Below, in pieces: positions 1-8,177 of a DNA stretch of 33,810 bases. The stretch comes from a virus. Location of the stretch: IMG/VR virus record IMGVR_UViG_3300042465_000874, positions 1-33,810 of that record, one strand, 5' to 3'. The notes beneath the pieces are model-generated. The model was not told the origin of the DNA. It did not search any database and saw only the letters and a program-made list of their open reading frames with translations. The position numbers and the translations under genes were made by a program. Each line of letters opens with the position of its first letter. Positions within the stretch are counted from its first letter, which is position 1.

Positions 1-350
1 TCGATGGAGCTGGCCAACTGGCTGATACGAGGCTTCAACACACGCTCTGCGAAGTCATCCAATTGCATGGTCAATTCAGCAGAAGTGAAGTTGACACCAA
101 TGTGCTTTTGGCTGGCCACGGTCAAGGTGGTGAACTGCTCGTTGTCGTCTTGAACTTGCAAGGCGGCGCCGTCGGTCACCAAAGCGCGATCAGGCAGGCG
201 AATACGCAGGGTCGAACCAATCTTGGCACCTTCAACAGCAAAGCTGTCGTCGTACTGACGGTTCACGTTACGGGTCAACACAAGGTTGTTTTCGAGAATC
301 TCAAGCGCTTTGCGCGTGATCATGTCGATGGTTAAGATACTGTTAGCCAT
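1..350 (-). CDS. P22-like major capsid (coat) protein, N-terminal part only
   Basis: This is the first 116 codons of a gene that runs off the left edge of the window. The start MANSILTIDMITRKALEIL and the following segment with DRALVTDGAALQ and VASQKHIGVNFTSAELTMQL resemble the N-terminal arm and early core of P22 gp5-family coat proteins, which build the icosahedral head. P22 coat is 430 residues, so about 300 residues are missing here. An AAAGGA ribosome site sits 8 bases before the ATG at 350. The gene directly follows the scaffold gene, as in P22. The family call rests on sequence flavour plus gene order; the missing C-terminus cannot be judged. Confidence 0.85.
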   Translation of the reverse strand, partial: MANSILTIDMITRKALEILENNLVLTRNVNRQYDDSFAVEGAKIGSTLRIRLPDRALVTDGAALQVQDDNEQFTTLTVASQKHIGVNFTSAELTMQLDDFAERVLKPRISQLASSI

Positions 351-370
351 GGAAAAAATCCTTTAAAAAT

Positions 371-1147
371 TTAGCGGTTTGCCTGCATCTTTTTCAACTG
401 TCGGGCTCGTTCGGCATCAATCCACTCTGAGGCACTCATGGTCTTGGTAGACCGAGGATCAGTCGTGTCATAAGCCGGTGCTCCAGAGGAGCGAGCCGTC
501 ACGGGAGAAATCGGTGCTGGCGCAGACGTTGTTTTCTTGACCGGGGGCGCTGAAACCAATTTGGCCTCAATTTTCCCAATCTCTTTCGCCTGGCTCAAGG
601 GCGTCATGCGTGAGATACGTTCCGCTTCTTTAGGGTTAGACCCGAGGTAGTACGCTAACTCAGGGCCAATTTCCGAAGACTGAATCGTTTCAGCCATCAC
701 GTTCGTAACTGGAAGTTTGGGGTTGTAGGCGACTTGTTCAAAATCGTCGTACTTACTCCGCGCTTCTTCCTCAAGATCGTGGTAGCTCTCAAGAACTTGC
801 GACTGCTGCCTGGCTTGGTCACGCTTGGCGATCAGTTCTTCTGCCTTCTGGAGGGCCAATGCTTGCGCATAGGCTTCAGTAGACTCAAACTGGTCAGCGG
901 ATGCTGCCGGGGCTGCTTGTAGCGTCTGTTGTTCAGACTGACGCTGCGCTTGTTCTCGTTCCCACTTCCGTTGCTCTCTTGCAAGGCGTTTGCCGATTGC
1001 AGCGTCAAGTTCCTCTTGCGAGAATGTCTTGGCAGGCTGTGTCTCAGCTACTTCCGGCGTACTTTCAACAACTTCAGGTGCGGCCGTCGCATCCGTGGCT
1101 GGCGCGGAGTCTACTTCCGCTAGGTTTTGTTGGACTTCTTCAGTCAT
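371..1147 (-). CDS. Capsid scaffolding protein
   Basis: A 258-residue, highly charged protein lying between the tail-gene block and coat. The N-terminal 50 residues are acidic and rich in Ala/Glu/Pro. Then comes the motif FSQEELDAAIGKRLAREQRK (around residues 42-61), which is typical of phage scaffold proteins, followed by a long Gln/Glu-rich helical region likely to form a coiled coil. The C-terminus is basic (RARQLKKMQANR), as in scaffolds that bind coat electrostatically. It would guide prohead assembly and then leave the shell. Length is close to P22 gp8 (303). The position immediately before coat supports the call. No protease is seen nearby, so release without cleavage is the simpler guess. 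Confidence 0.82.
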   Translation of the reverse strand: MTEEVQQNLAEVDSAPATDATAAPEVVESTPEVAETQPAKTFSQEELDAAIGKRLAREQRKWEREQAQRQSEQQTLQAAPAASADQFESTEAYAQALALQKAEELIAKRDQARQQSQVLESYHDLEEEARSKYDDFEQVAYNPKLPVTNVMAETIQSSEIGPELAYYLGSNPKEAERISRMTPLSQAKEIGKIEAKLVSAPPVKKTTSAPAPISPVTARSSGAPAYDTTDPRSTKTMSASEWIDAERARQLKKMQANR

Positions 1148-1168
1148 TTCAATGAATCCTAAGATTCC

Positions 1169-1185
1169 CCGGTGAACCTCACCGG
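1169..1185. other. Perfect hairpin before the scaffold gene
   Basis: CCGGTGA-ACC-TCACCGG forms a 7-bp stem with a 3-base loop in the 54-base gap between the 80-aa gene and scaffold. No T-run follows on either strand, so it is not a standard intrinsic terminator. It could be an RNA stabiliser, a processing site, or an attenuator that sets scaffold and coat expression. Confidence 0.5.
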
Positions 1186-1201
1186 TAAGGGTTTGTCAGC
1201 A

Positions 1202-1444
1202 TTATGCTGGAATTTGGGCCGCTTGGTAAGCCGCAATCACTTTAGCCGTATGCACCGCAGCACAAATGGCTTTAACTTTGGCATCCTCGGCACTGTAATC
1301 GTCTCCAGGGGAGACTACATGGCGGTGGAATGTACCGCTGATTTGAGCGCCGTCTTCCATAATGGCAGTCTTGGTGCGTACTTGTACACAACCGTTTTCA
1401 AGAACTTCAATACGGTCAATAACTTGAGTTTTTTCTAAAGCCAT
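1202..1444 (-). CDS. Small hypothetical phage protein (80 aa)
   Basis: The protein begins MALEKTQVIDRIEVLENG and contains a short beta-rich N-terminal half (VQVRTKTAIMEDG) and a helical, Ala-rich C-terminus. A TTG 12 bases upstream is in frame, but the ATG at 1444 is preceded by GGAG with 7 bases of spacing and is preferred. I do not recognise a domain with a known function. It lies between the tailspike and scaffold genes, so it is probably made with the virion proteins. A small structural or chaperone role is possible but unproven. Confidence 0.7.
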   Translation of the reverse strand: MALEKTQVIDRIEVLENGCVQVRTKTAIMEDGAQISGTFHRHVVSPGDDYSAEDAKVKAICAAVHTAKVIAAYQAAQIPA

Positions 1445-1496
1445 TTTGATCTCCAATCAAAACCAAGAATCCAGTTGTCCGAACTGGTACGGATTT

Positions 1497-3239
1497 TTAC
1501 AGATTTGGCATTGCAGTAAATACAGGGACTGGTGTCACTACTGCTACTCCCACAACAGTTGCATCTGCATTCGAGTCTATTGTAAAAGTTGTTCCCACAA
1601 TTACTCTGATCTGTTTGGTTCCTGTTACACCAGCAATCGTAATGTAGTCTCCAACTTCAAACCCAGCAGCCGAAGCAACAACTAAACTTGTTGTTCCAGA
1701 AGTAATGCTTCCAGTTGTGGCTGCGGCAGTAAAAGTTCCAGTAACCGTACATTTCCAACCAACTGGGCTTCCAACTGCGGGGTATATGTTATAAACTGTA
1801 TCGCCAATTTCCCATGATGAATTACTGTATTGGACAACGGTTGGTTCTTCAGGGCCATACCATACTTTTCTTTTGTTAATTCTGTGCGGGTATGCACCAG
1901 CGCCTTGTGCAAAACTTCTTGTAAATGGAAATACGTTAACACCAGGATTTAGAAGATTAGGGTCAAACGTATTGTTTTCCATGTAGAATTTTATATTTCT
2001 ACCCGTAAAAGTTGAGTTAATTGCGGTTAACATATCTGTAAAAATATTGTCTTTAACTTGAACAATATAACCACCGTTGTCTGTCCCACCAATAGCCAAG
2101 CCAAGACCATAAGTAACTACTTGGTTATCTTCAATGAATAGTGGCCCTGGATTTGTGCCTTGCTCTACGTTAATTGCCGCTTGAATTTTGTCGTTTTGAC
2201 CAAGAAAAACCCTGTTTCCTTTAATTGTTAAATTGCTGCCTGACGCCGTAATGCCAAGTCCATTAGCGGCTGGTGCATTTACGGCAGGGTTTCTGATTAA
2301 ATTGTTGCGTATTTCAATGCTATTAGCTTGGACAACTTTAATCATTGCAAAACTGCCAATCGCTGTTAAAGCACCGCCATCAACAATGTTGTCCGCAATT
2401 ATTCCATTTGTTCCACTTGCGCCGCTAATGATCAAATTTTCAATACCAACGCCACCAGTTATTCCAACAACAATATTTCCACGCACAAGGTAATTGGTGA
2501 CATTGCCGATTTCAATAACATTTCCAGATTGAGCAGCCGTAGCATTTTTTGATATAAAACAATCGATGATGCTGTTGTTATCGCCATCGTCAATGGAAAA
2601 CATTGAGTCGGTTCCACCGTTTGAGGTAGTGTTTATTGATTTGCAATTGCTGATTGTGCTGTTTGGGCCTTGTATTACAACACCAGCCTTGCAATTATAA
2701 AAATAGCAGTTCTCAACAACGGTTTCAGTACAGAATGGGCGGCTTATAACTGGAACGCCTTGTTGTCCAGCAACATACAGAGAGTCATAGAAATCGCAGT
2801 TAAGAACACGCAAATTAGAGACATTGTTGTTGTTGCCCCAAATAAATTGGGTAGACCGATCATAGTTGCCTTGGTGAAAATTACCGTTAATGAAGGTGCA
2901 GTTGTTAGCGGTCACCGCAAACATTACGGGATAAAGCTCATATTCAGAGCCAGTTATGGGTACATTGGTAACAGGGTCAATCGGCTCATAAGTGCTTTTA
3001 AATGCCATGTACTGTTTGTTTAAGTCAAACACTACATCGGCAGAACTTGCAATTATTGTGTTAGCAATCACATATTCACCTGGAGGAAAATAAACAGTTC
3101 CACCATTAGAGGCCAGAGAGTTTATTGCCGCTTGAATAGCACCAGAGTCATCCGCAACACCATCACCAACAGCGCCAAAGTCTTGCACATTGACAACTGC
3201 GCCAGCAATCATTGAATTGGTTACTTTTGTGAGGGCCAT
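1497..3239 (-). CDS. Tailspike-like right-handed beta-helix protein (pectate lyase fold)
   Basis: A 580-residue protein. Residues about 15-60 carry VQDFGAVGDGVADDSGAIQ and GGTVYFPPGEYVI, the hallmark start of the pectate-lyase-3 / GH28-like beta-helix used by phage tailspikes. Residues about 110-400 are repeated strands with recurring NC, NN and G turns (for example IRNNLIRNP, IEDNQVV, VKDNIF), as expected for helix coils. The C-terminal 130 residues form a separate module beginning near IGDTVYNIYPAVGSPVGWKC and ending in short repetitive strands. It would bind and perhaps cleave surface polysaccharide on the host. It has no obvious virion-binding N-domain; that may be supplied by neighbouring genes. 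The catalytic residues cannot be assigned from sequence alone. An AAGGA ribosome site precedes the ATG. Confidence 0.85.
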   Translation of the reverse strand: MALTKVTNSMIAGAVVNVQDFGAVGDGVADDSGAIQAAINSLASNGGTVYFPPGEYVIANTIIASSADVVFDLNKQYMAFKSTYEPIDPVTNVPITGSEYELYPVMFAVTANNCTFINGNFHQGNYDRSTQFIWGNNNNVSNLRVLNCDFYDSLYVAGQQGVPVISRPFCTETVVENCYFYNCKAGVVIQGPNSTISNCKSINTTSNGGTDSMFSIDDGDNNSIIDCFISKNATAAQSGNVIEIGNVTNYLVRGNIVVGITGGVGIENLIISGASGTNGIIADNIVDGGALTAIGSFAMIKVVQANSIEIRNNLIRNPAVNAPAANGLGITASGSNLTIKGNRVFLGQNDKIQAAINVEQGTNPGPLFIEDNQVVTYGLGLAIGGTDNGGYIVQVKDNIFTDMLTAINSTFTGRNIKFYMENNTFDPNLLNPGVNVFPFTRSFAQGAGAYPHRINKRKVWYGPEEPTVVQYSNSSWEIGDTVYNIYPAVGSPVGWKCTVTGTFTAAATTGSITSGTTSLVVASAAGFEVGDYITIAGVTGTKQIRVIVGTTFTIDSNADATVVGVAVVTPVPVFTAMPNL

Positions 3240-3241
3240 TT

Positions 3242-3454
3242 TTATTCCTTGTTTTCCAACGTGGCTACTTTTTCACTGCCCAACATCTCTTTTACTTTAG
3301 CTAAAACATCAGTAAGAGATGTTTTTCCATAAGGAAAACTGTTGTCATGTATAAGGTCAGTAACGCCAAGTTGACCGTTAACTTCCCAATAAACACGCAT
3401 TGCGGGTTTTCCGTTGTTATGTGGGTAAATTTTTGTTGAGATGATTTTCCACAT
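3242..3454 (-). CDS. Small hypothetical protein between tail genes (70 aa)
   Basis: The 70-residue product starts MWKIISTKIYPHNNGKPAMR and ends in a Lys/Glu-rich tail. Its first half looks beta-rich (MRVYWEVNGQLGVTDLI) and the second half helical. It starts after an AAGGA ribosome site and ends 2 bases before the tailspike gene starts, so the two are likely co-translated. No family is recognised. A tail-fibre chaperone or a minor tail component fits the location, but nothing in the sequence proves either. Confidence 0.7.
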   Translation of the reverse strand: MWKIISTKIYPHNNGKPAMRVYWEVNGQLGVTDLIHDNSFPYGKTSLTDVLAKVKEMLGSEKVATLENKE

Positions 3455-3462
3455 AAAAATCC

Positions 3463-4488
3463 TTAAACTTGGTACGTTCCAGAAAACTCAAAATAGGTTG
3501 AATTTGCAAATACAGCATTTGCTGTTTGATTGGTTGCTGAGGCAATTACATTGCTTTGGCAGGTAATCGTTGTCCCATTAATATTTAAATTCATGGATGA
3601 AACAGCGGTTGCGCTTCCACCAAAACTAGGAACAGCGCAAACAGCACCGCCAAGACCAGAGGCTTGTGTATATGGCAAACCTGTAATTTGTGTTGTGCTA
3701 CCAGTTCCAATTGCGTTGATATAAAGAATACCTTGAAAATTAACAATTCTTCCAATTTTTGTATACCTGCCGCCTTGTGCAAGGTATGTGGTGTCCCCAC
3801 CCAATGATGGTGTCCATGTGCCTTCTTCATAGTCAGCTAGCAATTCACTGGTCATGCCAGCAGGGTGGCTAGTGATAGAAAAGTCAACACCTTTCCCTGA
3901 TGTGCCGATGATTAAATTGCCATTGTCAATCCGAATATTACCGCCAACAACATCTAATTTTTCTGTTGGGCCAACTGTTCCCACACCTACACGACTGTTT
4001 GTAGCGTCTGTGCATAAGAGGTTAGCATCTGTGTCGCCTTCAATCCGCACGTTAAAAATAGCACCGATCTCGTTAATCACAAGATTGGTTGTGCCAATAA
4101 TCATTTTTTCTGTCAATGCACCAGCAGTTGCAGTCTCAAAGTGAAGCTGGCCTTGTTCAGCACCAGAGGTTGGGCTAAGAATAGAACCGTGAAATAAAGC
4201 ATAGGCTTGTTTATTGCCTGCTGAATCTTCACCATTGAACTCAATTTCACCCAACGTGTCAGATGCCGCCGGACTTGCTGAATCTCTGTATAACTCCAGT
4301 AATGGGGCGGCGGCTGCACCAGCGTCTGTTGACGTTAGGGTCATGCCCAAAGCATCAAAAGATCGACCAGCGGTTAAATTGGCAACTGAAACTTGTTTTG
4401 TAGTGCTGGATTGAACAATAGGCAGAACTTCAGTGCCCGCAAGTGGAACGGTGGACGCGGGTAGCGCTGAGATTTTGGTGTCGGCCAT
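3463..4488 (-). CDS. Tail fibre protein
   Basis: A 341-residue fibre-type protein. The N-terminus has ISALPASTVPLAGTEVLPIV followed by TTKQVSVANL, a short module found at the start of many phage fibre proteins. The middle (LLELYRDSASPAASDTLGEI) and VGIGTVGPTEKL-like segments resemble the shaft regions of fibres and tail appendages. The C-terminal part has DYEEGTWTPSLGG and YTKIGRIVNFQG, a common C-terminal receptor-side domain of phage tail proteins. It is encoded between the proposed head-binding adaptor and the beta-helix spike, which suggests these form one branched appendage. The same ‘LPIVQ..TTKQV’ module appears again in the 176-aa protein at 32387-32917. Confidence 0.8.
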   Translation of the reverse strand: MADTKISALPASTVPLAGTEVLPIVQSSTTKQVSVANLTAGRSFDALGMTLTSTDAGAAAAPLLELYRDSASPAASDTLGEIEFNGEDSAGNKQAYALFHGSILSPTSGAEQGQLHFETATAGALTEKMIIGTTNLVINEIGAIFNVRIEGDTDANLLCTDATNSRVGVGTVGPTEKLDVVGGNIRIDNGNLIIGTSGKGVDFSITSHPAGMTSELLADYEEGTWTPSLGGDTTYLAQGGRYTKIGRIVNFQGILYINAIGTGSTTQITGLPYTQASGLGGAVCAVPSFGGSATAVSSMNLNINGTTITCQSNVIASATNQTANAVFANSTYFEFSGTYQV

Positions 4489-4500
4489 GATGATTCCTTA

Positions 4501-4977
4501 TTAGGTGTACAAAATTTCAATAATAGAAGTAATTGGCGGGGCTTGACTAAATGTTAGCGTGCCGTTTGCAACAGAATATGTGTTTCTATTTTGGTATACG
4601 CCGTTGATGTACACATCAACTACAATTCCTGAAACTGCGTACGCAACTGTTGAACCGTTTCCTGTGTAATTTATTACCGAAGTAGAACCCGATCCCCGTA
4701 TGTTGTCATACGTTGCGATAAGCACATCTGTTGACGTATACAAAGCAAATTTATATGACACTGCGGTCAACCAAATTTCACCCCCTGGCACTCGGCCTGC
4801 GGAATCCAAAATGATTGGATTGGTGTGCGCTGTTACGCCGCTAGAAGATGTATACGTAACCTCAGGTGTAGTTGTGCCAGCCGCATAAGAGTACAGTTTG
4901 CCCCCAGACAAAATTACGCCACTGTTGGTGAAGAACTGGGCCGCAGCGCCGCCCACAGGGGAAAGAAAGACGGCCAT
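4501..4977 (-). CDS. Tail appendage adaptor resembling a tailspike head-binding domain
   Basis: The 158-residue protein carries GGKLYSYAAGTTTPEVTY, then TNPIILDSAGRVPGGEIWL and YKFALYTSTDVLIATYDNI. This order (a glycine-led strand, a TxP turn, a ‘PI-x-x-x-x-AGR’ element, then a final strand pair) parallels the virion-binding domain at the N-terminus of P22-type tailspikes. Here the domain is encoded as its own short protein followed by about 50 further residues that contain VINYTGNGSTVAYAV. I infer that it anchors the fibre and spike proteins encoded just downstream. Its ribosome site, GGAG, lies in the end of the preceding 53-aa gene. Confidence 0.7.
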   Translation of the reverse strand: MAVFLSPVGGAAAQFFTNSGVILSGGKLYSYAAGTTTPEVTYTSSSGVTAHTNPIILDSAGRVPGGEIWLTAVSYKFALYTSTDVLIATYDNIRGSGSTSVINYTGNGSTVAYAVSGIVVDVYINGVYQNRNTYSVANGTLTFSQAPPITSIIEILYT

Positions 4978-4982
4978 TTAGG

Positions 4983-5144
4983 TCACTCCAAAAGAATCAA
5001 ACCACCGTCCTCTTGGACGAGATTGTCATTGTTTTCGCACAACAAATTGCCGATAATGATCTCGGCATGCTTTCCAGAAACCAGCGTGGCAATACCGCCA
5101 AGACCAATGGCTACTGCGTTGCGAAGAGCGACACCAAAGCTCAT
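4983..5144 (-). CDS. Very small hypothetical protein (53 aa)
   Basis: This 53-codon gene begins MSFGVALRNAVAIGLGGIAT and ends GGLILLE. The ATG at 5144 overlaps the TGA of the upstream 100-aa gene in an ATGA arrangement, and the stop lies 5 bases before the adaptor gene, whose ribosome site it contains. The N-terminal half is mildly hydrophobic and glycine-rich, though it is probably too short and polar to be a clear membrane span. No family is recognised. The exact fit between two structural genes argues that it is real. Confidence 0.65.
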   Translation of the reverse strand: MSFGVALRNAVAIGLGGIATLVSGKHAEIIIGNLLCENNDNLVQEDGGLILLE

Positions 5145-5443
5145 TGCTTGTTAATCGGTTTGCAGTAGATCGCGCCGTCATCCGCAATGCGAATGGCACT
5201 TACGCGGAAAGGAGCGCCAGTGCCCATAGGCAAATAAAACGGGATCGGGGTGTATGCAGGAATCGGCGTGCTGCCAGTTGTTGCAACAGCAGCAGGGCCA
5301 ATCTCTACATAGCAAGGGGTTGTTGACCAAACCATCACGCCTTCAGGGCCAGAACCCCAATCAGCAGTATTGCCCGCAGAACCGCTGTAGGACGCGGTGC
5401 GGCCAGGAAAACCAGTTTGTGATAGCGGATTCAAAAGTTCCAT
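5141..5443 (-). CDS. Hypothetical small structural-region protein (100 aa)
   Basis: The product begins MELLNPLSQTGFPGRTASYS and is rich in Gly, Pro, Thr and aromatic residues. It has few charges and is probably beta-structured (for example TPCYVEIGPAAVATTGSTPI and PFRVSAIRIADDGAIYC). This composition is common in head decoration or head-tail joining proteins. It lies between the DUF5856-like gene and the tail appendage genes, with an AAGGA ribosome site, and its stop overlaps the next start. The role is inferred from position only. A capsid cement or adaptor role are both possible. Confidence 0.65.
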   Translation of the reverse strand: MELLNPLSQTGFPGRTASYSGSAGNTADWGSGPEGVMVWSTTPCYVEIGPAAVATTGSTPIPAYTPIPFYLPMGTGAPFRVSAIRIADDGAIYCKPINKQ

Positions 5444-5452
5444 GATGCGTCC

Positions 5453-5815
5453 TTATGCCAAAAAGCGGAGTTTGTACAGAGTGCGAAGATAAATCTCAAT
5501 GATGTTGTCAATGAGCTGCTGCAAAGATGAGTCGGATTTGTCAGCCACTTCATACCGGCAGTCTTCAATTTCTTTCAATGAGTCTTCCAAAAACTCAATG
5601 ATGTTAGCCGTCTTCTTTGCCGAATGCAAAGTAATTGGCCCCATCAAGCCATGCCGGCCTTGATAGGCTTCAGCAAAATCATCCGCCGCGCCAATAATTC
5701 GGTCGTAGAAGATGTTGAGCGCCACATGCTTGGAGTAGCTGCGGGTGTTCAGATGCACTGAATGCGCTACGTCCCGCGCCAAAAACAATAGACCTAGAAA
5801 ATCACACGCTTTCAT
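5453..5815 (-). CDS. DUF5856-like helical protein (ferritin/Dps-like)
   Basis: A 120-residue, all-helical protein containing LARDVAHSVHLNTRSYSKHV, ALNIFYDRIIGAADDFAEAY and QGRHG. These resemble a recurrent phage family (DUF5856, from memory) that looks like a reduced Dps/ferritin four-helix bundle, with His/Asp/Glu residues spaced like metal ligands. Its function in phages is not known to me. It starts by ATGA overlap with the portal gene, so translation is coupled to portal. Possible jobs include protecting packaged DNA or binding the portal. The family call is from remembered motif pattern and needs a profile search. Confidence 0.65.
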   Translation of the reverse strand: MKACDFLGLLFLARDVAHSVHLNTRSYSKHVALNIFYDRIIGAADDFAEAYQGRHGLMGPITLHSAKKTANIIEFLEDSLKEIEDCRYEVADKSDSSLQQLIDNIIEIYLRTLYKLRFLA

Positions 5816-8001
5816 TGTGGCATCCCTTGTTGTTCGGGCATCATCTGTTGAGGCATCATTTCGGGCATCATTTCATTCTGATCCCGACCAGGCATTTCAT
5901 TCACCAGGTCTCCTGATGTGATCATCCCGTGGACAGTACCCAAGACTATATCTTGAATTTGCTCTGGTGACATGCTGGCCTGCACTTGGGCCAAGCGCTT
6001 GGTCTCAGCCTCATACGCCTTGACTTGGGCCTCAAAGTCTTTGCGCTCCATGTCTTGCGCCTCAATAGACTTGCCAACATTTTGGATCATCTGGTGCATC
6101 TGCTCCATCTCTTGACCCATGGCCTGCATTTGCTGCTGGGCCGCTTGCAATGCTGGATTGTCCTCGCCATCTGACATGAACTTGGGATCAATGGTCTTGG
6201 CAAAGCGCTTGGACATTTCCTGTGCGCCTGGCCAATCCATGTTCTTGACAAACAGGTCACCGGCCACAGCCCACAGTTGAGGGTTGCCTTGCAACAGTTG
6301 TGCCATTGCTTCCAGTGCCTCTTGACGTTTGGTCGCGTAGCCTGGGCCAGTGATTGCCACCACGTCGTATTTGCCAACGCCGGGGTTGTAGATTTTCTCG
6401 ATCACAATCCCGCGCTCATCCATGATCTTGTTGACCGGCTGCTCTTGCTCCGGGTTGATCTTGATCATCTTGGTCTCGCCATCTTCACCGATGATGCGAG
6501 CGATGCGCTGGGTGTCGTAAATCTTGGGGATCAAGTCCACCAGTTGGCGGGCCACATGGCGCACACCGCGAGCCAGGTTGTCGCCGTAGTGGTATGTGCC
6601 CACATCGCCTTCGCGTTGGCGCGCCAGAATGGCTTTGCCCGAACGCTCGTTGGAACCCATGCCCAAACTGGCGTTGTATTGGCCTGTGGTGCTCTTGATG
6701 TCTTCAGACGCGCCTGCCTTGGCCTGCAATAGGCCGCTGGAAGCCATTGGTGGCTGGGCCCGCTGGGGTAGTGGCAACATGCCGCCTTGGCCGTCTGTAA
6801 CGTCTGGATTGACTTCCAAATACGGCCAATTCTGCGTGTTGGCGGTTTTCCAGTTTGTTTCATATCCCTCAAACTGGCCACCGTAGCCAATGAACGGGGC
6901 TTTGGGTGCCAAGGCCAGCATCTCAGCCTCTTGAGACACCCAGTAGTTGTACATGCGCTGGGCGTCTTTGGCGTTGCGCACCAAGCCCGACACGTACAAA
7001 CGACCATCCACCTCAAATTCATTGCCCACAATGCGGATCACGGGGATGTACTTGCCCGCCCACTCGCGTTCTTCAAGGATTTCATACCCGTTGATCTTGC
7101 AATATTTGACTTTTTGGCGGTCAGATTGGCGTGACTTCTTGGGCTTGCCGTAGATTGCCCGCAGTTGCTTGTCCTCGGGCGTACCCTCAAACGCCGTGGC
7201 GTTGCCGGGGTACAGGTTCAACGTTTCGGGGTCAAAGTCAATGTAGTAGTAATCCGCAATGCGGACTGTGTCTTCATTGAGCCAGTTGCTGATTGACTGA
7301 TCGCCTACACCCAGCGATTGCAAGGTGGTGATGGGCGAAGCGTCTGGGTACATCCGCTCAAACTCGGCCTTGGTCAAGTCTTCAGTGACAAAGCAATACT
7401 TGGCGTCCGCGCCGGTTGGGTCTTGGATGGTTGGATCCATGTAGACCGAAAAGGAGTTGCGCACACGGCCAATCTTGATGTCTTGGTCAAACGTGTTGTC
7501 GTCGCAATACTCGGTCAGCAGGCGAAGGTAACCTTCGCCGTAAGAAACTTGGTTTTCGCAGGCAGTGTCGTAGGCCACGTCAGCGTCGCTGATGTACTCA
7601 ATGTGCCGAATCATGCCGTTGAAAATGTCGGCCACTTCCACGTCGGCGTTGTCGTCCACCGGGATGACCTTGGCGCCTGGCCGGTTCTGGCGCTGGTCGT
7701 TGGTGACCTGCCTAACGTGTTGAGGCAACTTGTTGATCGTCAGACACGGGCGGGCGTTAATCGTTTGACCCTGCACCGCGCCACGAGTGGCCAGTACATC
7801 CGCCGGCCACTGCCAGTGGTTGTCAGGCGAGCCGGCATAAAAGCGCAGGTCGTCGATCTCATCTTCGCGGCTCTCGGCAAGCGCGGACACCGCCATATCC
7901 AGCCTAGCACGGGCTGTGGCCAGGATGTCAGACGCGCTTTTCTTGGGTTTACCGCCTTCGGCCACTGCGCCAGCAGCCGCAATGCCTGTGAAGTCTGCCA
8001 T
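5812..8001 (-). CDS. P22-like portal protein
   Basis: A 729-residue protein, almost exactly the length of P22 gp1 (725). It follows terminase large subunit and a cluster of tiny genes, which is the standard place for a portal. Recognisable portal-type segments include RPCLTINKLPQHVRQVTNDQ near residue 80, YWVSQEAEMLALAPKAPFIG around 350, and SGKAILARQREGDVGTYHYG around 455. The last 150 residues are Gln/Met-rich and helical (QQQMQAMGQEMEQM), matching the long C-terminal barrel of P22-type portals. It would form the dodecameric ring through which DNA is packaged and ejected. The start ATG overlaps the stop of the 58-aa gene (TAATG), supporting the chosen start. Confidence 0.92.
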   Translation of the reverse strand: MADFTGIAAAGAVAEGGKPKKSASDILATARARLDMAVSALAESREDEIDDLRFYAGSPDNHWQWPADVLATRGAVQGQTINARPCLTINKLPQHVRQVTNDQRQNRPGAKVIPVDDNADVEVADIFNGMIRHIEYISDADVAYDTACENQVSYGEGYLRLLTEYCDDNTFDQDIKIGRVRNSFSVYMDPTIQDPTGADAKYCFVTEDLTKAEFERMYPDASPITTLQSLGVGDQSISNWLNEDTVRIADYYYIDFDPETLNLYPGNATAFEGTPEDKQLRAIYGKPKKSRQSDRQKVKYCKINGYEILEEREWAGKYIPVIRIVGNEFEVDGRLYVSGLVRNAKDAQRMYNYWVSQEAEMLALAPKAPFIGYGGQFEGYETNWKTANTQNWPYLEVNPDVTDGQGGMLPLPQRAQPPMASSGLLQAKAGASEDIKSTTGQYNASLGMGSNERSGKAILARQREGDVGTYHYGDNLARGVRHVARQLVDLIPKIYDTQRIARIIGEDGETKMIKINPEQEQPVNKIMDERGIVIEKIYNPGVGKYDVVAITGPGYATKRQEALEAMAQLLQGNPQLWAVAGDLFVKNMDWPGAQEMSKRFAKTIDPKFMSDGEDNPALQAAQQQMQAMGQEMEQMHQMIQNVGKSIEAQDMERKDFEAQVKAYEAETKRLAQVQASMSPEQIQDIVLGTVHGMITSGDLVNEMPGRDQNEMMPEMMPQQMMPEQQGMPQ

Positions 8002-8177
8002 TATTTGATCTTGTTAAGGACTTTGTCCACCGTTGCCTTGACATTATTGCCCGATGGAATCGTGGCATTGCAGTTGGCAGTGGGTGAACGGGTCTCTTTG
8101 TTGCGGTCAGGCATACCGCCGCCCGACATTTTGGGTTCGCGGCTGTTCAATTTGGCAATGGGTGCAAGAGTTTTCAT
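8001..8177 (-). CDS. Tiny basic protein between terminase and portal (58 aa)
   Basis: The gene encodes MKTLAPIAKLNSREPKMSGG and ends KATVDKVLNKIK. It is basic, polar and probably largely unstructured. The start overlaps the stop of the 45-aa gene (ATGA), and its own stop overlaps the portal start (TAATG), so it is locked into a coupled translation chain. No function is recognised. As part of a run of four such proteins, it may be a minor virion or packaging-associated protein. Confidence 0.6.
   Translation of the reverse strand: MKTLAPIAKLNSREPKMSGGGMPDRNKETRSPTANCNATIPSGNNVKATVDKVLNKIK

Noticed and set aside
4845-4860. GCTAGA word in the adaptor gene as a dyad half-site
   Set aside because: The matching left half at the required spacing is absent.
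6277-6732. Plus-strand open frame of 151 codons opposite portal
   Set aside because: Antisense shadow within the portal gene, with low-complexity hydrophobic composition and no context.
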